A stretch of DNA of 64,000 nucleotides from Portulaca oleracea (taxonomy: Eukaryota > Streptophyta > Magnoliopsida > Caryophyllales > Portulacaceae), in contig CM055888.1 in the NCBI GenBank assembly GCA_029582165.1, positions 35,326,908 to 35,390,907 on the forward strand. Direction: 5' to 3'. The notes beneath the pieces were generated by a model that was not told the DNA's origin, searched no databases, and saw only the letters and a program-made list of their open reading frames with translations. Every line of letters begins with the position of its first letter. Position 1 is the stretch's first letter. The translations under genes and the position numbers were made by a program. Below, in pieces: positions 9,546-21,392 of the stretch.

Positions 9546-11131
9546 TGTAGACACTGGGATTTACACTGATATAATCCCAACTTATCAAGAGTTTAAATGA
9601 AACATCTGGGCCGGATACATCATTGGGCCAATGTAACAAGCAAAACAAACAAAACAAGTTTAAGGTGGCCCACTATCAAGAACAAAACACGCATGCGTTT
9701 TGATTAAAGGAGGCGGCCCAGAAGAAGAACGGGCCCAAGGCGCGCCCCAGCCCAGAGGCTTCAAAACCCGCGCGGGTTTTATTTTACCTAAGCGCATTGT
9801 TTTGGCTCCGTCCACGTCAGTGATCCGTGCCTGGATATTATAAAACCCGCGCCGGTTTTAATTTCCAGAAGTTGGCGCTAACATCTTTGATCACCCTTGA
9901 TTTTAGCCCACATGGTTTGACCTTCTTCCTTGACCTCCCATAACCCGCACGGGTTTTGTTCTTTCATGGAGATGGAGGGCATGATCCTAGGGATGTGTCT
10001 CCCTCCATTTCCTTCCAAATCCCTCACCTCATCACCTATAAATATCCCCTTATAATCACTCTCATTTCATCAACAATCATCCTCTATCACCCTTATTCTA
10101 GCAAATTTCCATCAAATATTATCATCATCCTACCTACACTCTCTTAAACTCTCTCTATTATCCATTCTCTTATTATCATCCTCTTACTCTACCAAATTCT
10201 CATCACAGTATTATCCATATATCACCTTTCTATCATCCTTATATTTATCCTTTCATCTACCAAGTCAAAAGAAGTCAAGATTTTGATCGGCGCATTCTGA
10301 TTCCTAAACCAACGAGGTTCGCCCTATGTTTCTTTCGTTATTTTAATTATGTAATTCATATTTCATTTCCATGACTTGTGCATATTTTGTAAATAAAAAC
10401 CTTGTTTTATAATGCATGTTAAGAATATAAAGTTGCGAAATTAATTAAACTTCTCCCCGCTCTATTTTCATTTTAATGTCGATTTTAGTAGAGTCTGTTT
10501 TCTAACATGCGAATTCGAGAATTCTTATAATTCTCGAATTCGTAACCTTATCCCCGGACTTAGAGTCGGGTTTCGTAGATCGAACTTATTTTTAATTTTA
10601 TGGTTTGTCGGTTTCCTTAAATCGACTGGCGACTCTTATTTCTTTTATAACCCGTTTAATTATTTTAAGCATACGGATTTACGCCAAAATACTTAAAAAA
10701 TAATTTAGTATTTTCCGTATATTAATCCAAGGCTTAAACCGAGAGAAAATGGGTCTAAAATTTATAAAACCCTCGCGGATTTTATTAATTTCAGCCCATG
10801 TTCTCTGGCCCAAAGAAAAGCACAGTCCAGCCCATGGAAAATTAAAACTCGCGCGGGTTTTAGCTGTCCATGGCGGCCCGTTTGCTTTCTGTTGGGCCTG
10901 GATCTGATACTCTGGTCAAAACTGAATTATTTTAAATTATTTCGGTGTAATTTTGAATATTTAAATAATAAAAACGGATCTGTAAAATAAATAAAATTTC
11001 ACCACCCCGAAAATGAATTTCATAAAATAAAAATATCCTTACTTAAGGATTAAGCAACCTTAGTCAGCTCCCGATCGTTTAAGTAGCGCATCGCGGAGAA
11101 AAGGGGTGCACACTTTTCCCTGGGTCCTACA
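9546..11131 (+). mobile_element. 3' LTR of element B (1586 bp)
   Basis: Starts TGTAGACACT and ends GGGTCCTACA. Palindromes start at 9684, 9763, 9842 and about 9940 (spacings 79, 79 and about 98), then a second pair at 10766 and 10844 (78 bp apart). The TATA box is near 10036. It contains the GTTTTAGTAGAGTC...GGCGACTC block shared with C and D. Confidence 0.9.
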
Positions 11132-11136
11132 TGAGG

Positions 11137-12666
11137 CAATGGCTTCTAGAGATTCAAGTTTTTGGAAAGAGGAAATAGATGATGAGATGAACCTAATATT
11201 ATCCAATAATACTTGGGTTCTCACTGATTTGCCTCCTGGGTCCAACCCATTAAATGCAAATGAGTTTTTAAGAGGAAAAGGAATACAGAGGGGTCTGTAC
11301 ACACCTTTAAGGTGAGACTTGTAGCCAAAGGTTTTACTCAAAAAGTGGGAATAGATTATTTTGATACCTATGCCCCTGTAGCAAGGATTTCCTCCATTAG
11401 GACATTGATGGCTTTAGTATCAATACATGGACTGTATATACATCAAATGGATGTTAAAACAACATTTCTAAATGGTGATCTCAATGAAGAGATCTACATG
11501 GAATAACCCGAAGGATTTGTTCTTTCGGGAAATGAGAGGAAAGTGTACAAATTAATAAAGTCATTGTATGGATTAAAGCAAGCGCCTAAGCAATGGTATG
11601 AGAAATTTGATGAGGCGATTCTTGCTAGTGGTTTCATACATAAAAATGCTGACAAGTGTATTTACTCCAAGTTTACTCAAAACTATGGAGTTATCATTTG
11701 TCTTTATGTTGATGACTTATTAATCTTTGGCACAAACATGATAGGAATTGAAGAGACCAAGAATTGTCTGTCTTCAAAGTTCAAGATGAAAGACTTGAAT
11801 GAGGTTGACACCATCTTAAGTGTTAAGGTGAGGAAGCATAGTGGGGGCTATGCTTTAAATCAATCCCATTATGTATCCAAGATACTAGATAAAATCCAAC
11901 ATCTTGGGATAAAAGAGGCAAACACACCTTTTGACACTAGCATGAATCTAGTTGAAAATGAACGTAGGTCAGTGGCACAAGTTGAGTATGCAAGTGTCAT
12001 TGGAAGTTTGATGTATGCTATGCATTGCACAAGACCTGATATTGCTTTTGCTATGTGCAAGCTATCAAGGTACACAAGTAAACCTAGTACTATGCATTGG
12101 AAGGCCATAGCTAGAATGCTTGGTTACTTAAAGAGAACTAAGGATTTGGGAATTTTCTATCAAAAGTTTCCTCAAGTCTTAGAAGGTTATACAGATGCAA
12201 GTTGGATCACTTGTGCAAGTGACAACAAATCCACAACAGGTTGGATATTCACTTTTGGTGGGGGCGCTATTAGTTAGGCGTCAAAGAAACAAACTTGCAT
12301 CTCTCATTCAACTATGGAGGATGAGTTTATAGCCTTAGCTGCAGCAGAAAAGGAAGCAGAATGACTTAGGAATTTCCTATTGGATATAGAGTTGTGGCCA
12401 CACCGATGCCATCTATTTCCTTGTACTGTGATAGTGAAGCTACAATGTTTAGAGCATACAACAAGGTGTATAATGGTAAATCTAGACATATTAGCTTAAG
12501 GCATGAATATGTGAGACAACTCATTATGGATGGAATTATTTCCATTATATATGTTAAGTCTTGCAACAATTTGGCAGATCCTTTAACAAAGGGTTTGTCA
12601 AGGGATATGGTGAAAGGTAGCACAACGAGAATGGGCTTGAAACCCTTCTTTGAAGTTATGTGGTGA
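11137..12666 (+). pseudogene. copia reverse transcriptase and RNase H (element A), broken
   Basis: The polyprotein resumes right of element B with EAMASRDSSFWKEEIDDEM. Frame 11106-11315 gives way to frame 11312-12277 through a deletion near 11290. The reverse transcriptase is unmistakable: MDVKTTFLNGDL, SLYGLKQAPKQWY and the catalytic YVDD near 11706-11717. Stops lie at 11504-11506, 12275-12277 and 12361-12363. The last two replace tryptophan codons expected in the copia motifs AISW.SKKQ and EAEWL, consistent with G-to-A change. A final frameshift puts the RNase H tail (LYCDSEATMF, NLADPLTKGL) in the 12394-12666 frame. An active copy would reverse-transcribe element RNA and degrade the template; this copy cannot. 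Confidence 0.93.
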
Positions 12667-13173
12667 TAGGAACCCAACTTTACTTTAGTAAAAGCTAAAT
12701 ATAAAGTTTAATGGGTAATAACAAGTTACTATATAAGTTATGGCACTAAGGGAATGATTTAGTGCACAGCTACTACAACTAAGGAGGATGAGCATAGCTC
12801 TTAATGAAATCTTAGTCCAAGTAGCAAGGACATGGTTACAAGATTTCACCTATGTGAATAAAGAGGTGGTGCCGCCCCTAGCAAGAATGTTGAGGGTTCA
12901 TTCTTGTAATTATTCATGAATCCAGGATGAGCACATGACCATAATAGTGCTAAAGCAATCTAATTCTTTGTGAATAGAGATTGAGGTTATGTGTGTGGTA
13001 TTTCCAATTTCATGTGAGAGTGCTGGTTTAAACAACTAGTCACCTAGCACTTTGTTGAAATTTAATTTGAAATACTTACACTAATTAAAGGTTTAAATCG
13101 AAAGATACCTTTTTTGTATTCATAACCCAAGTTTGAAGGAAGATACTAATCAAATACAAAACTAGTGGGGGAT
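12667..13173 (+). other. 3' untranslated region and polypurine tract of copia A
   Basis: Non-coding stretch between RNase H and the 3' LTR. It ends in the purine tract AGTGGGGGAT at 13165-13173, adjacent to the LTR. I see nothing else in it. Confidence 0.7.
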
Positions 13174-13821
13174 TGTTGATAGTTTTGCTATTTGATAGTA
13201 AAAGAGAGTGGAAGGTGAAAAGTCCCACATTGGTAGTGGAAGGGACTTTTCATTAGTTTATAAGTGATAGTACTACTTGGGCTTATAATTAACTAATGGC
13301 TACTATGGAACTAGTGGTGGTACTAAGGTTCAATGCTCCACATTGAACCGCACACGCACACGCGCGCACGTGTGTCGGTTGTCGGCTTTTGGCTGTTTAT
13401 TAAGCGGCACTTAGCACTTTGCACGCTTGTGCGCGGTGCTGGAACACGGAACATATAGTGGACTCAACTACACTATATAGTTTTTATTTTATTATTTATT
13501 TGATTTAATTTAAATAAATAATTAATTATCCAGAAATATGTTTCCTAGATAATAGAAGCAGTTTTATACAGTTTTATCTGTAGAACTGCTTAAGCCAACT
13601 TACAACCTCTCTCTCTTTCTCCCTCTTCCTTTACGTTATTAATTCACAGAGATAACAGGGAATTATCAGATTTTGCTCAACTGAGTTTTCACGAGGCTTG
13701 ACTAATCCTAGAGAAATATTTGCTGATCTAGAGAGCATCTGAGTGATAGAGGGAAAATAATTCCTTAAAGACAGTGAATTCGATTCACGTTTAAGACTTT
13801 TCTTCTCAAAATCACTCAACA
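13174..13821 (+). mobile_element. 3' LTR of copia A (648 bp)
   Basis: Starts TGTTGATAGTTTTGC and ends ATCACTCAACA. The middle has an alternating CACACG...CGCGCACGTGTG block around 13342-13375, upstream of a TATA-like ACACTATATAG near 13470. Confidence 0.9.
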
Positions 13822-14047
13822 ATCACTACTAAGCTTTACAGATTGGAGAGAAAAGTACCAAACAGCTTATAACAAGTATGCGTTTCCATCTAATGAAAAT
13901 TTCTTACTTCCACCCAAAACTTGAATCTTGATAGAAAGGTTGGATAATGAGAGCGAATCACCACTATGCTTTGCGGTGAATTAAAGCCAAATTTATCTTC
14001 AAATGTCATATTATAAATCCAAATCAAAATGGGTTGAACTTCTAATA
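13822..14047. other. unassigned flank of copia A
   Basis: About 225 bp of apparently unique DNA between the copia LTR and the next TIR element. No convincing coding segment. Confidence 0.4.
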
Positions 14048-14839
14048 GGGCCCGTTTGGTATGCAATGAGAATGAGAATGAGACTTCATAGTGAGAATAA
14101 AAATGAGAATGAGAATTCATAGTGGGAATGAGAATGAGAATTCATAATGAAAATGAGAATAGTAATTTATGATGGGAATGAGAATTGAAATGTCTTCACG
14201 AATTACAAATTTTCTTGTTTGTATGTGGTAATTTAATTTGGGATTAAGTGGCAACAGGATTGAGAATAAATACACATTCATTAAAATACCATTTTAATTA
14301 ATTTATGAATGTTTTAATAAATTGAAACAGGTGGAAGATCATAATTAACGCATATTTACATCTAGAAAATCAATAACCATATAAAAAAATTTTAAAAAAT
14401 AATGTTCTTAAAAAATTCTAAAGAAATTAGTTAAGCATCAAATATGAATTAAAAATTAAAAACAAGTATATAAAAGTTAAAAATATAAAAAAGATTTAAT
14501 AAATCAACATTTTAATAAATAAATAAAATGCAACTAAATACGGTAGGGCAGCATATATATGCGAGAGTTTAATAACATGTGATATTTTTAAATAGATGTG
14601 GGTAGTATTGGTAATAACAATTAAGTATAAGGGCAATATCGGTATTTAATAACGATTAATAAATTGTCAGTATCAATTATCACCACCCCGTGGTAATAGA
14701 TTGGTGGGAGTCGAGGCCTTCTGTTTCCATTCTCGTTCCTCTCATTTTTTTCCAGTCATTATAAAAAAAAAAGGAAATTATATTCTCAATCCTTCTATTC
14801 CCATTCCCAACCATCTATTCCCTCGTATCAAACGGCCAC
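14048..14839. mobile_element. non-autonomous TIR element (GGGCCCGTTTGGTAT type)
   Basis: The left end GGGCCCGTTTGGTATGC is inverted at the right end (GTATCAAACGGCCAC). Just inside lie GAGAATGAGAATGAG runs on the left and complementary ATTCTC/ATTCCC runs on the right. It is about 792 bp, AT-rich and has no ORF. The TSD is not clear, so I cannot choose between hAT- and Harbinger-type. Confidence 0.6.
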
Positions 14840-15524
14840 ATAGAGTATAAGTTATGGGAAACTTGATTGGCAACCAATTCAATCAATCAAATTTGGATCA
14901 ATATTCCACGACAACAATTATTTTTAGAAATGACAATTTCAATATTGGGCCATACATAAATACAAAAATAATAAGTATTACATGAAATGCAAAAGAGTAC
15001 GAAGGAATAAATTTCATGTTGCAAGGTTTGTCCGGGTGTAGAGGACAAGGTTCTGCCAAGTCAAGAAGGCTTAGTAGTGGGGAGTGGGTTAGCTTTGTCC
15101 CATGTGCATACTTTTGGTTTTCTTTGCGTTCCCTTTGTAATCTTCCTCCCCTCTTCTTCATTTTAGTGGCATGTGAATGCAAGGACCCACCTATTCAATT
15201 TGTTGAAATAATAATTAAGTGCAAAGTGATAGAAACAGCCAAGATTGAACAAGGCCGGGGTGATAAAATCTTCAACCCATATGGCTATATTTGAGTATTA
15301 CTCCATTGGTGCGTTATAACTTATTCTTGCGTCTTTATCAATATATAATACATGTCTTTTAAGATGGGTTTTATCTCATTAGACGCCATCTACATCTTCT
15401 GCATGAAATAATACATAATAACTAATTTTAAAATCTTAGATCAATTAGAATCAAGTATCTCAAAATTGCACCCATGCTTATATCCCCCCACTACATTAGG
15501 GCATGTCTCCTATTCTCCAACAAA

Positions 15525-15556
<32 letters not shown>

Positions 15557-16049
15557 GAAAATTAGATTCTAATAATCCTTACTTTTACCATTTTAATAAT
15601 AAAAATCCCTACTTTCATTTTAGATTCTGGAGATCCAAAAAAAAATTTGATTCTTGTCGGTCACCAATCCCACCACCGAGAGTATATACCCTAAGTATCA
15701 TATATTTTGAGTTGCATTTGATTCAAAACTTAATATAACACTTTACCTCGACTTTTAATGAATTTACGATGTTTCTCTCAATTGTTCTCATTTTTTAAAC
15801 AATTTTTTCACTTTTATTCCTTTTAAAAATTATAAAAATTGCTCGAATTCTCAAAAAAATAATTTAAAAAATTCTTTTAGTAACTACATTTTATTACCTT
15901 TCTGGAGACAAGAATGAAAAAATAAAAAAAATATGGGACAAGAATGAAAAATAAAAAGAATGTGAAGATGGATTTGGTACAACTACAATTAATTTTTTTT
16001 TTGGACCATCAGAATCCACAATGAAAGTAAAAATTATTATAATCCAATT

Positions 16050-16052
<3 letters not shown>
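14840..16052. other. AT-rich intergenic DNA
   Basis: No recognisable gene. Short frames near 15016-15294 and 14898-15182 show no known domain. An (AC)n(AT)n microsatellite lies at 15524-15556. This may be original host intergenic DNA between two TE stacks. Confidence 0.5.
15524..15556. repeat. (AC)n(AT)n microsatellite
   Basis: About nine AC units followed by seven AT units. Confidence 0.9.

Positions 16053-16114
<62 letters not shown>
16053..16114. repeat. (TA)n microsatellite
   Basis: About 31 uninterrupted TA units directly abutting the left end of the TIR element at 16115. Confidence 0.95.
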
Positions 16115-16117
<3 letters not shown>

Positions 16118-17226
16118 AACGGATCCTGTAGGAAGAGAGTTTAGGTATGAAGGTAAGAAGAAGCAATCTGGAGCGTTCAATCCGGATCCAACGGATGATA
16201 TTAAAACTGTCACACATGTGGTATTTTAATGAAAAACCACTTTCCACTCCTTAAAAAACAACTAGTGGTTTTCAATTTTGAAAAATGAAGAATAGTTAGT
16301 TAGAGACAATTAAGGGAAAATATTTAATGGAATAAAAATCTGATTATTCTTGCCTAAAAAATAAAATCAATTTTAAAGATATGATTGCCAAGAATTACGC
16401 ATCAATTACAACAAATATGTCGTTTGTCAATGGACAATCACAATTACAGTGTGGTCATCAAATGCAAAGAGTGTGGACATCAAATACCAGTCAGTGCGGT
16501 CATGGAGGCAAAGAGTTTAGTTACTAAATACTGTTAGTGGGGACATCAAAAGGTAAATAGTGTAGTCGCAATCTAATACCGGTCATTGTGGTCATCAAAG
16601 GCAAATAGTGTGGTCCTCAAAGTCAAATAGTGTGGTCAAAATCTAATACCAGTCAGTGAGGTCATGAAAAGCAAATAGTGTGGTCATGACATACTAATCA
16701 GTGTGGTCATCAAGGTCACATAGTGTGGTCAAAATTTAATACCAATAAGTGTGGTCATCAAAAGTGAAGAATGTGGTCATCAAATTACCAGTCAGTGCGG
16801 TCATCAAAGCTAAAGAGTCTGATCAAAATCTACATTACAACAAGTTCTTTCTCTCTTCAAATCATAGAAACCCAAAATTTAAGCAATTTCCTCGTTTACA
16901 TTTAGATGCTTTTTCTTTTAAAAAAATAAAAATCAACAAATCCCCACAATATCCCATAAATCACGCCATTAATTCAAATAAGTCAAATAATCCTCTAATT
17001 TTAGACATTCTCCCTCTTCTAATTTCTCTCTCCAAATCCCATAAATATTATGTCCAAGTCAATCCAAAACCTAGAACAATTAAAAAAATAAATTTCTTCC
17101 CAGAATCCCACACGTATGACGGTTTTTAGATGTTAAAGAGTGGTTTTGCTCCCAGCCATTGGATTAAAGATGGACGATTGAGATCGTCCCTTCCTACCTA
17201 AACTCTCTTCCTACTGGATCCATTTC

Positions 17227-17229
<3 letters not shown>
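16115..17229. mobile_element. 1.1-kb TIR element flanked by microsatellites
   Basis: The left end TGGAACGGATCCTGTAGGAA is inverted at the right end (TTCCTACTGGATCCATTTCCA), and the inverted repeat continues through GAGAGTTTAGGTA for about 40 bp. The element sits exactly between a (TA)n and a (CA)n tract, so its TSD cannot be read. A degenerate tandem array fills 16437-16830. No transposase is encoded. Confidence 0.7.
16437..16830. repeat. degenerate minisatellite in the TIR element
   Basis: Repeated phrases AGTGTGGTCATCAAA, GCAAATAGTGTGGTC and AATACCAGTCAGTG recur irregularly every ~45-95 bp, at least eight times. Confidence 0.7.

Positions 17230-17233
<4 letters not shown>

Positions 17234-17279
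<46 letters not shown>
17234..17279. repeat. (AC)n microsatellite
   Basis: About 23 AC units, followed by a short TA run. Element C is inserted just downstream, in the same CA-rich tract. Confidence 0.95.
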
Positions 17280-17282
<3 letters not shown>

Positions 17283-17620
17283 TGGATATATATATATACA
17301 CACTGTAGACACCGGATTTTGTGTCGGGACAAGTGTACAAATCGAGCATAATAAGAAAAGAGGAACCATGAAATAAAATCTAATGGGCCTCCATCAATCA
17401 AAAGCTATCGGGCTAACCCACCACAAAAACCTTCATTTTCGACCCTTTTCACATACATATGCCCACCATTTCGAATCCCATTTTTTCCACAAGTCTCTTT
17501 GGCCCTATTTCTTTTGAGAGAGTAAGCACATCATAAGCTTTCCAAAGCCTTTTTAATTATCTCAATTGGAGTCCGGATGAAAGAGTTATGGCCGTTTGAA
17601 GTTGCACTTAGCCAGGTTCA

Positions 17621-17892
17621 AAACCAATGCGGGTTTCATTAATTCAAGGCCCAGTAAGCAAATCAGGCCCAGAAGGCGCCTCCAGTCTGGGAAAGTCATC
17701 AAAACCCGCCTGGGTTTTAAACCAAGTAGTGACGTGTCATCGTTTTGGCCACGTCACCGATCCGTGCCATGCAACTTTAAAACTCGCCTGGGTTTTAATA
17801 TTCTGGCGCCAAATTTGATTCTCATGCAATCCCTTGATAAAAGACACGTGCATTGACCCTCCCATTGACCCCATAAAATCCGCCTGGGTTTT
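17621..17892 (+). promoter_or_regulatory. palindrome cluster, C-type core, in U3 of C
   Basis: Copies start at 17621, 17701, 17779 and 17875 (spacings 80, 78 and 96). Three carry the core CCGCCTGGG or TCGCCTGGG instead of the CCGCGCGGG of B and D. The last ends 67 bp before the TATA box. Confidence 0.7.
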
Positions 17893-17959
17893 GATCCAAG
17901 ATGACTTGATCTTTGAGGTATGTCCCCTCCATTTCCCTCCTAAACACTCACTCCCTCAC

Positions 17960-17969
17960 CTATAAATAC
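17960..17969 (+). promoter_or_regulatory. TATA box of C 5' LTR
   Basis: CTATAAATAC in the same context as in B and D. Confidence 0.75.
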
Positions 17970-18680
17970 CTTCTTCAATTCTCCAACTATCTCCATTACT
18001 CTACTCAAACTATTCTCATCAACTACCACCATTATTATCACCTAAACTCTCTCAAAATCCTATCATACATATTTCCTCTCTAATCCTCTCATAATCATCT
18101 TTATCATATCCATATTATCACCCATATACTACCCTCCTAAACCACTTATATCCTACCATCCAAGCCATGAATTAAGGTCATCTCAAGGGGGGGGGGGGGA
18201 ATTTCCATCTCATTCATCACCTTTAAACAAGGTTCGGTAATCGTTCTTATTATTGTATTTCATCATGTAATCTATGCTTTTATTCTCTTACTTGTACATT
18301 ATTTTGTAAAGAAAACATCATGTTTTAATCTTGCATGATCGGAATAATAACATCGTGAAATTCATTTGACTTCTCTCCGCTTTTCAAGTTCGATTTTAGT
18401 AGAGTCTGTTTTCAAACAGGCGGATTCGAGAACTCTTATAATTCTCGAGTTCGTAACCTTACCCCCGAACTTAGAAATCGGGTTCGTAGACCGGAGTCAT
18501 CTTTTATTATTTTATGGTTTGTCAATTTCCTTAAATCGGCTGGCGACTCTTTACCATTTTATATACCCGTTTAATTATTTAAAATGTTTGTTTTTGCATA
18601 AAAACAATTTAAAAAATGATTTAATTCATGTCCATCATTAATTCAAGGTTAGGCTCGAGAGAAATGGACTAGAAATTAAT

Positions 18681-18776
18681 AAAACCCCTGCGGGCTTTAT
18701 CAATTTCAACCCATATCTCTCTTGGTCAGGGAGGCAAGAGGCCCAGCCCAGAAGTCATCAAAACCCAGGCGGGTTT
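18681..18776 (+). promoter_or_regulatory. palindrome pair near the 3' end of C 5' LTR
   Basis: Copies at 18681 and 18760, 79 bp apart. The second has the core CCAGGCGGG, the reverse complement of the upstream C-type core. Confidence 0.6.
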
Positions 18777-19049
18777 AAAAGGGTTATGGTGGCCCGCTTG
18801 TTCGTCCTTGGGCCTGAATTTGATGCTTGGGAGGGGATTAAATTATTATTAAAATATTTTGTGCAATTTCGAATAATTTAAATAATAAAAAACGGATTTA
18901 TAAATAAATACAGTTTCACCATCCCTAAAACGATTTCGAAAATGAAAATATTCTTATTTAAGGATTAAGAAACTTTAGTCGGCTCCCGATCATTAAGTAG
19001 CGCATCCGAAACAATTTCCTAAACGGGGAATTTTCCGGGTCCTACAGAT

Positions 19050-19067
19050 TGGCGACTCCACTAGGGA
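19050..19067 (+). other. primer-binding site of C
   Basis: TGGCGACTCCACTAGGGA, three bases after the LTR. Similar sites in Tat/Ogre elements are reported to pair with tRNA-Arg. Confidence 0.8.
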
Positions 19068-20279
19068 CTTAAACTTAAAAAGAGGGTCAAACTTGAACAA
19101 ATCAAATTGATTTGAAATTGTAAAAAGGAGAAGTTGATTTATTTCGTGATTTTATTATTCTTTTTAGGCATCCTTTGCATACCGGGCCACTAATCAGGTC
19201 TTTTGACACGTTAGCACAAAGGCGACGGTTTAGGTAATAACTAGGATTCTCCCCCGAGAGCGGGCGACCACTACTTGTGTGATGCACCCTACATCGCCAA
19301 GAATTTGGTCTCTCCTCTCCCCATGTTATGCTCAAAGGGCTTCCTTGAAGTCCGATGAGCAACACCTCACACTACTTACCCACAATTTTAAGGGTAAGGT
19401 GAACCGAGGCGAGAACATGCCGTATGCCATGTTAACCCAACATAGTAATCGATTGAATATAGAACCTTGGTTTAGGGTATCCCTTCATGTTGTATGCTAT
19501 GTGCTATGTGTACCCCTTCCCCTTTTCTTTTTGTAAAAGAGTCGACCTTAGTTTAGAGATTCCATTCTAGTCCATATAAAATTCATTGGGTTGAGAAAAT
19601 GATTATTTATAAATTAGTATAATTAACTCAAAGGCATTATGGTTAGCCCAAGTGGAAGGACCCATTTATGTTTGAAAGTTGATTATCTTAATTAATAAAT
19701 AAAAATTGACTCACCCTTGATGATATTATATTGCCCTTTACGATATTCTCTTAATAAAGGTTCAAAAATTAATTAAAAGACCAACAAAGTTAATGGATAA
19801 CGTTTTAGACTGCATAATAGTCACTAGGCTTGAATAAATTAATTTATCGATTTAGTTAATAAATCCATCACATTTATGGTCGGCCCGTTGTTAGGCCCAA
19901 CCATATTGGATTTGTCAATTAAGCCCATAAACTAATTATAACTCGCTTATTGTTGGCCTTATCCTACAATATCCGTTTTCCTTGAGTAAAAAGAAAATAA
20001 ATAAAAAAAAGGGTCGTCAGTCTTGTCGAACATTATTATAGTCTGCATAATAGCCAAAATAGCTTGAGCTGTCTGAGTTGTTGGGCCAAGTTACGGATTC
20101 TCCTTAAAACGGTCGGCTTGTGGATTAAGCCCATCCGAATTGAGAAACAACGACTTGTATCTTTCGACTTATGTCGTCTCGCTATATTTGACTTTATCCG
20201 ACCCTTTATAATGCTCTTGTTGTAAAAAAGTGTTGTTGTTTGTCTTAGGATCATATAGAGCTTATGACACGCAACCTAT
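19068..20279 (+). other. non-coding internal region of C, 5' part
   Basis: No credible ORF. Homologous to 44836-46550 in D. It contains one copy of the GGTCGGCCCGTTG...AATTATAACTCGC segment that is repeated in D. Confidence 0.7.
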
Positions 20280-20830
20280 TGTTTCCTGAGTCAGTGTATA
20301 GGTGTCTTACACGTTAGGAGGTGTTATATGGTCTAGTAAACCCAAGTCATGGATGAGTCTTAGTTTCAGACTCTACATGTAAATGTCTTTCAGTCTTTAA
20401 AAAGTTTTATACAAGGTCGTGTCATATGTGCGTCTTTTCTTAAGTCAGTACGTGTGTTTTGTTTTTAGGAAGTCTAAACCTATATCGTGGGTGAGTCTGT
20501 GTCTAGAGTCATCATGTAAATATTTGTCTTTTTTTTAGAAGTCTAATGTAAACTCATGTCATAGGTTAGTCCTTCCAAGTCAGCATATAGGCATTTGCAC
20601 TTTAGGAAGTCCTATATAGAATTTAGGACATGTAGGCCCATGTCGTAGGTAAGTCTTTTCCTTAAGTCAACATGTAGAGGTCTTACATCCTAGGAAGTCT
20701 CATGTAGGTCAGCTAGCACGTTCAAACCCATGTCCTGGGTGAGTCTCTCCCGAGTCAGCGTATAAGCGTTTTTCATTCTAGGAGGGCCATATAGGTCATT
20801 TAGGTCATGCACGCATTGGGATGGTTTGTA
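20280..20830 (+). repeat. ~105-bp degenerate repeats with a CCCATGTCATGGGT motif in C
   Basis: About five units containing a near-palindrome (consensus CCCATGTCATGGGT) followed by GAGTC, and later GTCAGCATGTAGG...AGGAAGTC. The expanded homologue in D is at 46560-47540. Confidence 0.7.
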
Positions 20831-21392
20831 TTCTTCTTTTTTCTATCGTCAAGGTCAAGGCCTGAGCTAGCCATAAAGGGAATATTGGGATGACGGGAAA
20901 TTCTGCAACAACCATAGATCCTGAGGAAACAACATGGAGAATCGTTGGACTTTGGAGCACATGATATATCTAGGGAAACTACCTCCACCGAAAGCAGCAC
21001 AGAAGACCAGACATAACATGGATTCCCCATACGAGGACAAGGAGGACACATCATCAAAGGAGCTTTAGAAGTAGCTACAGTCTTGGTTGTCAAGCATTTC
21101 ATGCTCAGAGTATGTTAGAGTCAGTTCTTCATTCATTTCTTGAATTCGGTTTCTCTTGTTGCTATTTGATCAAACAGGATTTTGTGCTTGTGTTTTTGAG
21201 TTGAGTTGAAATGTTCTCCCATCCATCCATTATCCGTACAAACCAAGTCTGAAAAATTCATCTTCTCTTATCATTCCATCTTTGTCATATACCTCGTTTT
21301 CATCCTTCAGTCCAGGGTTAGAGAAATGAAGAAAGAAATTTGAAAAAAAAGAGAAGTTCAAAAAACAAAAAGAGTGAAAAACTATAGAGTGG

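Larger units (their letters stand above)
2978..11131 (+). mobile_element. LTR retrotransposon B, non-autonomous, carries antisense genes
   Basis: B begins TGTAGACACC and ends GGGTCCTACA, with a perfect 5-bp TSD TGAGG at 2973-2977 and 11132-11136. The LTR sequence type matches elements C, D and I, whose PBS suggests the Tat/Ogre group of Ty3/gypsy. B's own PBS is missing because the 3' part of its 5' LTR and the adjoining internal DNA are deleted. No gag or pol is visible. The 5.8-kb internal region holds two antisense gene models, a 50-bp tandem array and a polypurine tract. Confidence 0.9.
1..13821 (+). mobile_element. Ty1/copia retrotransposon A, degenerate and interrupted
   Basis: The element runs from a 5' LTR cut by the window start to a complete 3' LTR at 13174-13821. 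The gene order gag, protease, integrase, reverse transcriptase, RNase H is the Ty1/copia order. Every coding segment has stops or frameshifts, so it is dead. It is split by a 350-bp MITE inside integrase and by the 8.2-kb element B between integrase and reverse transcriptase. The five bases after the 3' LTR are ATCAC; the matching left TSD lies outside the window. Confidence 0.93.
17304..19046 (+). mobile_element. 5' LTR of element C (1743 bp)
   Basis: Starts TGTAGACACC, ends GGGTCCTACA, and is followed directly by the PBS. Homologous to 39088-39629 plus 54424-55657. It contains a 13-G run at 18187-18199. Confidence 0.92.

Noticed and set aside
15894..16247. 117-codon minus-strand frame with a long Ile-Tyr run
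   Set aside because: Translation of the (TA)n microsatellite.
17198..17401. minus-strand frame with a Cys-Val run
   Set aside because: Translation of the (AC)n microsatellite.
20800..21102. 100-codon minus-strand frame in C
   Set aside because: The D homologue (around 47447-47770) breaks the frame; no known domain.
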